NCBI GenBank assembly: GCA_900557355.1
Contig: USSR01000032.1
Location: 1-20,465 of the forward strand
Origin: an uncultured Bacteroides sp.
Lineage (GTDB): Bacteria; Bacteroidota; Bacteroidia; Bacteroidales; Bacteroidaceae
DNA: 20,465 nucleotides
Direction of reading: 5' to 3'
The notes beneath the pieces were generated by a model, which did not search any database, was not told the origin of the DNA, and saw only the letters and a list, made by a program, of their open reading frames with translations. The position numbers and the translations under genes were made by a program. The number at the start of each line of letters is the position of its first letter. Within the stretch, counting starts at the first letter, position 1. Of this stretch, positions 1-6,534 are shown one piece after another.

Positions 1-60
1 ACACCAATTGAAAAATACAGGGAACTGCTTCCTGACAGATGGGAAAAGGCTAATGGATAA
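1..60 (+). CDS. 3' end of an unidentified plus-strand gene
   Basis: Frame 1 is open from the window edge and ends with TAA at 58-60, giving the 19-residue tail TPIEKYRELLPDRWEKANG. The stop lies inside a strong intrinsic terminator (44-80), which supports this being a true gene end. The tail is too short to assign a family. It is the only convincing plus-strand gene in the window, and it is convergent with the minus-strand genes that fill the rest. Confidence 0.55.
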   Translation, partial: TPIEKYRELLPDRWEKANG

Positions 61-85
61 AAAGGGAGCATTAGCCTTTTTATTT
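44..85 (+). terminator. intrinsic terminator of the left-edge gene
   Basis: A perfect 12-bp stem is formed by AAAAGGCTAATG (44-55) and CATTAGCCTTTT (69-80), with a 13-nt loop, followed by TATTTT. The stem overlaps the stop codon at 58-60. The A run before and the T run after the stem would let it work in both directions, so it could also stop transcripts arriving from the minus strand. Confidence 0.85.
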
Positions 86-100
86 TAGCAAACTATATAG

Positions 101-241
101 AATCGCGGAGACGCTTACCTAATCGCCACAGGTGAAGAGGTGGTGAAGTTGTTACCCTTCACCCGCAAACTCCTTATTCATCGAAGAGACAGAGAAAAGG
201 TGAAAGAAAACATAGAAAGATTGAAAATAAATATCCGATGA
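101..241 (+). pseudogene. possible remnant of a plus-strand gene
   Basis: A frame beginning just after an in-frame TAG (98-100) stays open for 46 codons to TGA at 239-241. It reads NRGDAYLIATGEEVVKLL, then a basic and acidic stretch ending in RDREKVKENIERLKINIR. The composition looks like a real helical protein tail, but there is no ATG and no family I recognise. It may be the 3' fragment of a broken gene. The rest of the gap between 85 and 390 holds only the weak promoter-like site noted separately. Confidence 0.25.
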
Positions 242-312
242 GAAAATCCATTCTATTCTGTAATAATTAAAAACCGCACCGATTAATTACTAATCCGTTA
301 ATCACTATTTAA

Positions 313-383
313 TACCTTTGTGCACCATTATGAGCTTTCCAACTAAATTTCAAAAGAGCAACTACACCCAAACTTCATATTAA
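313..383 (+). promoter_or_regulatory. promoter-like box before a 17-codon open frame
   Basis: TACCTTTG at 313-320 fits the Bacteroides -7 consensus TAnnTTTG. No TTTG sits at the expected distance upstream. An ATG at 330 opens a 17-codon frame (MSFPTKFQKSNYTQTSY) that ends at TAA 381-383, seven bases short of the convergent DUF4369 gene stop. It could be the cut-off 5' end of a former gene. It could equally be chance in A/T-rich DNA. Confidence 0.2.
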
Positions 384-389
384 GAAGAG

Positions 390-1184
390 CTATTTTGAAA
401 TAGCCTCGATGAAACGAGGGGCATTATTATGTATACTATCCAACAGAGATTTAGTCTTTTCTCTATACTCCTCCTTTTTAATAGTATAGTCCCGCCAAGC
501 CAAAAGGATGTCCCGATCAGCTTTGGGCATTAAATTGAGAATATGCAGGCATTTGGAGAAAACAGGACTCTTTGACGCTCTTCGCCCATTCAAATAGAAA
601 GATAACCAATATCGTACAACATTTGGATACATAGCATATTTCTCTAAGAAAATAAATTTCCCTTCCTCGGCATATGTGTATACCTCACTTAAAGATATGC
701 ATTTATTATCTTTTAGAGTATCACTTTTTATTGTATCTTCTCGTTTAGTTCTTAAAGAACGCGTCTTACCAATTAGTTTCCCCCGTTCAATAATATATTT
801 GTTGTAATCGTCGTTTATAGAAGTACCTGACACATCACCATCACTTGCCCAGTCAACAACGCGCATCTGAATATTGCCAGGTTCTACTATAAAAGTTGTG
901 CTATATTTAAGATATCTGCTTTTACTACAAAGAACTAATGCTAAAAAAGGTTCTTGATTGATCGTCCCTTCATAATGAAACACTTTATCGACCACCAATA
1001 TACTGTCAATGAATGCTTGCTTTGAACGTTCATATTCACCTTGAAGAGATGAGAAATCATATAGCAATACATATTCATTATCCAAAGAATGATCAGGAAA
1101 TTCACCTCTGATTGTGTATCTTTTTTGTCCATAAGATAGATGTAGCATAGATACGAAAATAAAAAAGAATAGATGTTTTATCAT
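390..1184 (-). CDS. secreted DUF4369-domain protein lacking a thioredoxin domain
   Basis: 264 residues. Residues 1-20 are a signal peptide (hydrophobic run ending in SYGQ), so the product is exported to the periplasm or outer membrane. Residues 21-130 match the DUF4369 pattern: a beta-rich domain with a GEF near the start, a D-S-I element, a VEPGNIQM strand and a GTSINDDYN motif. In Bacteroidetes this domain is usually the N-terminal half of TlpA/AhpC-type thiol oxidoreductases. Here the protein ends with NNAPRFIEAISK, where the thioredoxin fold would normally start, and no CxxC is present, so redox activity is not expected. The start is supported by the leader ACTAATATT just before the ATG, which is identical to the leader of the radical SAM gene at 10567. 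It has its own copy of that promoter and may belong to the same regulon. Confidence 0.75.
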   Translation of the reverse strand: MIKHLFFFIFVSMLHLSYGQKRYTIRGEFPDHSLDNEYVLLYDFSSLQGEYERSKQAFIDSILVVDKVFHYEGTINQEPFLALVLCSKSRYLKYSTTFIVEPGNIQMRVVDWASDGDVSGTSINDDYNKYIIERGKLIGKTRSLRTKREDTIKSDTLKDNKCISLSEVYTYAEEGKFIFLEKYAMYPNVVRYWLSFYLNGRRASKSPVFSKCLHILNLMPKADRDILLAWRDYTIKKEEYREKTKSLLDSIHNNAPRFIEAISK

Positions 1185-1223
1185 AATATTAGTCCAAATA
1201 AAAGTTTATCATTCACGTTGTAA

Positions 1224-1254
1224 CAAAGAAAACCATTAATAGATTAATATAAAA
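1224..1254 (-). promoter_or_regulatory. predicted promoter of the DUF4369 gene
   Basis: On the minus strand a -7-like box TTTCTTTG (complement of 1224-1231) follows TTTT (1251-1254) with a 19-nt spacer, the Bacteroides spacing. Both boxes depart from TAnnTTTG and TTTG by one base, which suggests a weak promoter needing an activator. Element spacing is the same as at 10612-10642. The leader to the ATG at 1184 is 39 nt. The inverted repeat lies directly upstream. Confidence 0.5.
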
Positions 1255-1261
1255 ACATTAA

Positions 1262-1310
1262 CCGTATACAAATGTGTATACATTGGTAAATATACACACT
1301 TTGTATACGG
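1262..1310 (-). promoter_or_regulatory. long inverted repeat, possible operator or terminator (left copy)
   Basis: Arms CCGTATACAAATGTGTATA (1262-1280) and TATACACACTTTGTATACGG (1291-1310) pair with one bulge around a 10-nt loop. The left arm contains GTATAC twice. The repeat sits between the regulator remnant and the promoter, touching the -33 region. It could be a binding site for a dimeric HTH protein. It could also be a transcript hairpin followed by TTAATGTTTTT, that is, a terminator or attenuator. Position and preserved symmetry in both copies favour function. The sequence does not decide between these roles. Confidence 0.7.
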
Positions 1311-1324
1311 CTTTTAAAGAAAGA

Positions 1325-1390
1325 TCATTTTAAACGCAACGATTTAATAAAGTCAATAATCGTTTCATAAATAACATTCATTTTTAATAA
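1325..1390 (-). pseudogene. 3' remnant of an HTH regulator gene
   Basis: Reading the minus strand from about 1390 gives KMNVIYETIIDFIKSLRLK then TGA at 1327-1325. This matches, residue for residue in register, the end of the intact regulator at 10718-11098 (KMNVVCESITDFVKSLYLE). Of 19 aligned residues, 12 are identical and most changes are conservative. Homology stops at about 1388, and the transglutaminase gene ends only 13 bases further on. The rest of the regulator gene is absent, so this is a truncated duplicate. Confidence 0.75.
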
Positions 1391-1400
1391 CAGATAAAGC

Positions 1401-3329
1401 TTACCACCACACTTGTTTACCATCTTCATAAGTAAAAATTCTCTCCTCTACACCATTGGTTAGATTATGTAAAATATATAATCGGTCAGCAGGTACATTG
1501 GAAAAATTTAAACTGAAATCGGTAGCAATCTGTTCTCCAAAAAATTTCCAAGAAGAATTGTCCCAATATTCCAAACGATATTGATTTCCCGGAACTATAA
1601 AGTTAGAATCTGTTTGAGGAACATATCTTACGCGCGTTATCTCATATGAATTATCCTTTCCTAAATCTAAACAAATATTACCTTTTTCTCCTTTATTCTT
1701 CTTAAAATAAGTATCGAAACTCCGATCCAAAGCCATCGTCCAATTTGTTTTAGTTTGCTTTATTGGTTCTCCGCTAAATCCACCTGTCAATAGAACTTCA
1801 ACATTTGTCCCTCTCTTCTTCCCATAAAATTCTATTTCAGCCAAATTACCTTCTTTCTGTTCATCAAAAACTAATCGCACATACCTGTATGGTCTATTCA
1901 CTGTTACGGTTGAATCAAAAAAATCTTCATTCCCTAATTCATCAATTGTTATTAAAGTCCTGCCTGAAGAGAATTCTCTATCATCTGATACTTCTATTTT
2001 AGAGCCCAATAGTCCTTTCCTAAAAGAAGAAATGCGTGTGAATTTCGGGTATTTACGAACCAACCGCATATCTACATGATTTTTTGTGTAACATTGAATC
2101 AATTTTACTTCACCACTTTTGGTTAGAACAAACGGCTCTGTAGCCGAAATAAAAGTTCCATTAACATAAAAACCAGCCATATAACATACATCGCCTATCA
2201 TATTTTGAAAATGAAATACCCCATCAGTCACCTTACCAAAATCAACAGGCACCCATTTCTTATTATCAAACACACAAATAACTCCATAAGGACAGTTATT
2301 ATATTGTTTCATATCACTGCCCTTTATCTCCACATCATAGGTATTAAAATAAAGATGTGAGACATCCATGCGATTTGGATTTAGCATATAGTCAGGAACA
2401 TATTTTCTCGCATCCCCATCAATAACCTGTGTTTCAAAAGTTTGCCGATAAATTTTTGCTGGTTTATAAGCCAATTTCATTTTCTTTCGATCTAATGCGT
2501 CAAAAGCAAGAAATGCTCCACTATCCTTTAGAACTGCCACCCATTCATGTCCACCAGCTCTGTTCCCCCAACAATTAACATAATCTATTGTTGCAGGAAT
2601 GCCACAAGCACGTAAAGCTGCCACATAATACTCACAAAAATGACGACATGATCCTCTACGAGTTTTTTCTAATTGAGATTTAGTTAAAGATATCGCATAA
2701 TTCCACATTTGCTTACTATTTTGGTATTTACGTACTTTGACAAATTCGTGATATAGATCTTTTATAATCCGACTTTCGTCAAACATAGAATCTCTTAGAG
2801 AACGCAATTCCTCGAATTGTTTTCTTCGCTCCGGCTCTATTGGCTCATTGCCAACCCGATAAGGCAATACGTATCTGCAGAATAGATTAAAATCACGCGT
2901 GATAAAATTAGGGGCTGTTTGCCATGCTTCAAAAGCCACATCAATATTATCTATTAAAAAAGATGCAGATAAAGTTTTCCTATCATATTCACGTTCAAAT
3001 AGTGAAGGTTTCATTTTCCCATAAGTCTGAATTAAGGTATGCCAACATTTTTTTGCCAGTTCTGGTTCTGATGAGGTTTCTCCTTTTTTATTTAATTCAT
3101 CATAAAGTGCAAAAATCGTGTCATAACGTTCAATATCCTCTTTACAATAAGCAAATTTGTCACCTATATTATCCAACAATAATGTTGCTGCCGCTAATTT
3201 CAATGAATCATTTTGATAATGTGCTAAAACTTTCCGTGTGATAATCCTATTTCCAGAGTAGAAATATACTCCCCAGCAAATAACAGTAACGCCGAGAAGC
3301 AAAAAACTTATTTTCATCAACGCTTTCAT
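1401..3329 (-). CDS. transglutaminase-like protein with discoidin-like C-terminus
   Basis: 642 residues. Residues 8-25 form an N-terminal hydrophobic helix (signal anchor or uncleaved signal), placing the rest in the periplasm. Residues 215-285 hold a transglutaminase-like papain-fold core: RRGSCRHFCEYY with candidate nucleophile Cys228, GGHEWVAV with His261, and FDALD with Asp277 completing a Cys-His-Asp triad. Residues about 480-630 look like a beta-sandwich of the F5/8 C (discoidin) type: YRYVRLVFDE, an AEIEFYG strand, and a second module with a SFDTYF element. Such domains usually bind glycans or other surfaces. The start is 4 bases after the ligase-like gene stop, so it is the last gene of the operon. 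It could be a peptidase, an amide cross-linker, or catalytically quiet. Substrate is unknown. Confidence 0.75.
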   Translation of the reverse strand: MKALMKISFLLLGVTVICWGVYFYSGNRIITRKVLAHYQNDSLKLAAATLLLDNIGDKFAYCKEDIERYDTIFALYDELNKKGETSSEPELAKKCWHTLIQTYGKMKPSLFEREYDRKTLSASFLIDNIDVAFEAWQTAPNFITRDFNLFCRYVLPYRVGNEPIEPERRKQFEELRSLRDSMFDESRIIKDLYHEFVKVRKYQNSKQMWNYAISLTKSQLEKTRRGSCRHFCEYYVAALRACGIPATIDYVNCWGNRAGGHEWVAVLKDSGAFLAFDALDRKKMKLAYKPAKIYRQTFETQVIDGDARKYVPDYMLNPNRMDVSHLYFNTYDVEIKGSDMKQYNNCPYGVICVFDNKKWVPVDFGKVTDGVFHFQNMIGDVCYMAGFYVNGTFISATEPFVLTKSGEVKLIQCYTKNHVDMRLVRKYPKFTRISSFRKGLLGSKIEVSDDREFSSGRTLITIDELGNEDFFDSTVTVNRPYRYVRLVFDEQKEGNLAEIEFYGKKRGTNVEVLLTGGFSGEPIKQTKTNWTMALDRSFDTYFKKNKGEKGNICLDLGKDNSYEITRVRYVPQTDSNFIVPGNQYRLEYWDNSSWKFFGEQIATDFSLNFSNVPADRLYILHNLTNGVEERIFTYEDGKQVWW

Positions 3330-3333
3330 ATCT

Positions 3334-5343
3334 TTATTCTATTTCATTCTTCAAATTTTCATTATACCACAGATTAAATAAAAAAGAGTATTGCTCATTG
3401 ATTATTTTATTTATATCTTGCTCTACGGGAGGCATATAACTTCTGTCTTTAGAAAAAACACCTAATTCCATTATACTCCCTCTTTGTCGGTACAGACTAG
3501 CTTGTTCTAATTTTCCCTCTTTCTCCAATATGGAAGCTAAATTAAACCATACCCGGGATAGGTTGGGTAATTGTTTGCTAACTTCATTCAAATAGGACAG
3601 TGCTAAATCGTTTTTTCCTAATTGTAAAGCTATACTTCCCCATTTAGCTAATTTTATTACATTTAAAGGCTTTTCCTGTTTTTCTTTTAATAATCTGCCT
3701 ACTACCAGCTCTGCGAATCCAGGTTCTTGTTCATTAAGTTCTTTCCAAAAAGAAGTCCCAAGAATTCGAGGATTTTGTAAGATACAAGATCTTAATTCAG
3801 TTGCAGCGTTCTCTAACTGATGCTGTTGTTTATATTGCTCATATAGTGTCCACCGGAACAATAACTTGTCAGGATAGAGTTCCGTCATTTTTCTAAGTTT
3901 ATCTTCGTTGTGAACTGCATTTTCTTTTTCTGACCAGCAATATTCATAATAAGCCAGATGAACATCTAAGGGATTTTTTAATTGAGCTTGCTTTATACAT
4001 GTCAACGCCTTTGGTATATTAACCTTTCGATAAGCCATAGACTGATTAACTAATCTTGCAACATCATGATTAACGTTACAATTAAATCTAAAAATATAAA
4101 ATACACATATCCATGCCAAACAGGGTATAGCAGCTAAAATCTTTATATTCGATCGTTGCACAATTACTATTTCTTCTTTTTGCAGGAAAGCGATTAATAT
4201 CAAAGCTGATAATCGGACACTACTGGAATCAAAGAATGTAGAAAATGTTTGTTCCCGAAGAAAAAAGGCGAACAGAAAAAGAAATAATAGCCACAAATTA
4301 CGCTTCTTCGCCTTCACTAAGTAGTAAACTATGGATAAAAGAAATAATATATAAAATATCAGACCGGCATATCCGCCTTCAATACCTATCTTTAAAAATG
4401 AATTCGCAGCGTATGAAGTATAAGAGTCAACCCTTTTTTCTCCATGCAAATAATAGTCCTTTGCCAATGTGTAATTATTGAGTCCCACTCCAAAAGGATA
4501 TTCTTTCAAGACATCCGTTGTTGATTGGAAGGTATTTATTCGGCTTTTCGTACTACGCTGTTGGGATACAGTCTCATTTCCATGAAGTGTTTTTTTTATT
4601 TCTGTTGAATAAAGGCAAGCAACAACTATTACTAACAAACAATAGCCTCCACCAATAATTATCTTTTTCCTTTCGAATAATTTCCTATGTTCCAGCACAA
4701 TTAACAATATGATGAAAACAATACCGGCAAGATAAATACCTCGTGAGAATGAAACTAAAGCCAAACATAAGATTATTGCACCTGATAGTAAAGCTATACC
4801 TTTTATTATTTTATTCTCACTATAAATATAGACAGCCGTTATAATCCCGCCAAACAACCATTGAAGGCTACTCCATTCATTATTGGGTACTCCCAATGGT
4901 TTATATAAAAATCTGAAATCATAAAGAGAACTAAAACCCATTTCATGCACTGACACACAGAAAAGATAAAAAGAATAAAAGGCTAATGCGGATAAGACAG
5001 CAATACAAACGGTAAATGATGATAGCAATGACTGTTCTCCTTTCTTATCGTATGTGATAATATACCTCAAAAGAAAGTAATACAGGATATTTGATGTGAG
5101 TGTAATAAAAGAATACGCACTCCCTGCGAAATTAACAGTAGGTCCCATCCCTATATATGCCCATAAAAGGAGCAAACATAAATCAATGATAGTCAGTTTT
5201 ATCATTTGCCTGGTTAGACAGACAGTAAGGCAAATAACCAAAAGAAAAGTACAGATAAAGTATGGATCTTGTACGTAGAAAAAACGCATAAGAAACATGA
5301 AAACCAATAAACAACAAGCTATTTTATTTATTATTTTTTCCAT
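3334..5343 (-). CDS. O-antigen ligase family membrane protein with TPR tail
   Basis: 669 residues. Residues 1-400 contain about ten or more hydrophobic helices in the O-antigen ligase/polymerase (Wzy_C-like) arrangement, with a larger non-membrane loop at about 255-325 that ends in the typical ANSFLKIGIEGGYAGL segment. Residues about 420-640 are soluble and helical, with TPR-like repeats (for example the LALSYLNEVSKQLP and VWFNLASILEKEGK pair). Known members transfer lipid-linked glycans to lipid A core or to proteins (PglL/PilO types). The TPR tail is common in Bacteroidetes members. The start overlaps the end of the M50-like gene by 13 bases, indicating translational coupling, so it belongs to the peptide operon rather than to a separate O-antigen locus. 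A role in glycosylating or surface-anchoring the peptide or barrel is inference. Confidence 0.75.
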   Translation of the reverse strand: MEKIINKIACCLLVFMFLMRFFYVQDPYFICTFLLVICLTVCLTRQMIKLTIIDLCLLLLWAYIGMGPTVNFAGSAYSFITLTSNILYYFLLRYIITYDKKGEQSLLSSFTVCIAVLSALAFYSFYLFCVSVHEMGFSSLYDFRFLYKPLGVPNNEWSSLQWLFGGIITAVYIYSENKIIKGIALLSGAIILCLALVSFSRGIYLAGIVFIILLIVLEHRKLFERKKIIIGGGYCLLVIVVACLYSTEIKKTLHGNETVSQQRSTKSRINTFQSTTDVLKEYPFGVGLNNYTLAKDYYLHGEKRVDSYTSYAANSFLKIGIEGGYAGLIFYILFLLSIVYYLVKAKKRNLWLLFLFLFAFFLREQTFSTFFDSSSVRLSALILIAFLQKEEIVIVQRSNIKILAAIPCLAWICVFYIFRFNCNVNHDVARLVNQSMAYRKVNIPKALTCIKQAQLKNPLDVHLAYYEYCWSEKENAVHNEDKLRKMTELYPDKLLFRWTLYEQYKQQHQLENAATELRSCILQNPRILGTSFWKELNEQEPGFAELVVGRLLKEKQEKPLNVIKLAKWGSIALQLGKNDLALSYLNEVSKQLPNLSRVWFNLASILEKEGKLEQASLYRQRGSIMELGVFSKDRSYMPPVEQDINKIINEQYSFLFNLWYNENLKNEIE

Positions 5344-6524
5344 ATTATTTTTCTTAATAACGGACTCAACATTCTATACAGCATATAAAGAAAGAAATAC
5401 AAAAACACTATTTGTAAAATACATTGTTGCAGATTCCCCCAATTAGGCATTTGATGATGTGACAGATTCATTAATAATAGTTCAATTCTTTCAGGAAAAG
5501 TATGATAGAATCTAATAAAAAAAAGTGGTAGCATATACAAGAAATAAAATCCGAAAAAGAAGTTTACCACTATTGTATAGATAACCAATGCTATTTTAGT
5601 TCCTTTGGAGAGTGACATTAAGTAAGGAACTTTATTAGTATTTTTATGCCTAAATTTGTTTATCATATACAGCATCCATTCTTTTCCTTTTTGACGTAAA
5701 TTGGCAACACCTAAAACATCTGTCATAATCCAATATCCATCGAATTTAAAGAATGGATTTAGTGTGAGTAGGAAATTGAAATTCATAATCAATATGATAT
5801 AGCTCAATAAACTACTTTGAGAATATAAATAAATTACCAAAAATGGAATTAAAAGTAATATCTGGAAATAGACTCCTCCAACATTAACAATACATCTTTT
5901 TTTTCTTGGAAGTTTCCAGACGCTTGATACATCTGTATAAAAGACTGGTATATTAATGTACAATCCAAGCCCGATCCCTCCATGAGAAATATCAAAATAG
6001 CGACAAGCTGAAGCATGTCCTAACTCGTGAAAAAGAGAAGAAAGAATAAAAAAGAATAGTAATCCGCTTAAAATATAAATATTCAAATTTAGGTGTTCTT
6101 TACCTATTGTACTGTATTCTATAAAGTAGAGAACATCCAAAGCTATAAAAAATAATATGACGAACAATATGAACCATTTATTAAATAAAGGAGCTAACAA
6201 CGAGGAACATTTGTTGATGACATTCGCTGATATGAGTTCTCTATTATACAGAAAAGACTTTCTTTTGTTAGGAAGTTCGCTCTCTTTTTCCAACTTCTTA
6301 GCAAAATCATTTAAAAACGTCAAAATTTCCTCTTTCGAAAACTTTCCATTTTGTTTAGAATATTCTTCAATACTTGCTTCTTCACAACCGTTACATTTAA
6401 AGTAGGTCAGAAGTTCAGCCACATCTTTACCTATTTCAAAGAAACGTCCCGAAACCTCCATAAGAAAAGTTTCATGAAGGGAAGAAGTTGAAAATGGCCG
6501 GATTTCTATCTCTTGTAAATTCAT
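5331..6524 (-). CDS. PqqD-like domain fused to M50 (site-2 protease-like) membrane protein
   Basis: 397 residues from the ATG at 6524. An upstream ATG at 6608 is open but would overlap the barrel gene by 74 bases, whereas 6524 starts 10 bases after that gene's stop. Residues 15-80 resemble a PqqD/RRE-type leader-binding domain (FLMEVSGRFFEIGKDVAELL, then two short helices). Residues 115-395 form a multi-helix membrane domain. HELGH (His166, Glu167, His170) is the M50 zinc motif and NPFFKFDGYW (Asp262) is the matching distal Asp motif. PqqD-M50 fusions occur in RiPP loci, where they are thought to act on the precursor or its export. A leader-peptide protease or membrane chaperone role here is inference. 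It lies between the barrel gene and the ligase-like gene and is coupled to both. Confidence 0.75.
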   Translation of the reverse strand: MNLQEIEIRPFSTSSLHETFLMEVSGRFFEIGKDVAELLTYFKCNGCEEASIEEYSKQNGKFSKEEILTFLNDFAKKLEKESELPNKRKSFLYNRELISANVINKCSSLLAPLFNKWFILFVILFFIALDVLYFIEYSTIGKEHLNLNIYILSGLLFFFILSSLFHELGHASACRYFDISHGGIGLGLYINIPVFYTDVSSVWKLPRKKRCIVNVGGVYFQILLLIPFLVIYLYSQSSLLSYIILIMNFNFLLTLNPFFKFDGYWIMTDVLGVANLRQKGKEWMLYMINKFRHKNTNKVPYLMSLSKGTKIALVIYTIVVNFFFGFYFLYMLPLFFIRFYHTFPERIELLLMNLSHHQMPNWGNLQQCILQIVFLYFFLYMLYRMLSPLLRKIIWKK

Positions 6525-6534
6525 TTGCTTCGTT

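Larger units (their letters stand above)
1182..1390 (-). repeat. duplicated regulatory block, left copy
   Basis: This stretch aligns end to end with 10565-10790. Both carry, in minus-strand order, the last codons of an HTH regulator, a long GTATAC-containing inverted repeat, a promoter with identical internal spacing, and a leader ending ACTAATATTATG. The best-matched part is around the left arm of the inverted repeat (ATTAACC, then TATACAAATG, then GTATACATT, separated by single substitutions). Other parts have diverged clearly, so the duplication is old. Confidence 0.8.

Noticed and set aside
263..270. GH28 NGDGCD motif (protein residues 263-270) as an active-site deviation
   Set aside because: GH28 tolerates variation around this Asp, Bacteroides GH28 proteins often have a Cys here, and the other catalytic motifs are intact.
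330..383. 17-codon plus-strand open frame as a small protein gene
   Set aside because: It has a promoter-like box but no conserved feature. It could be a truncated gene start or chance, so it is recorded only with the promoter site.
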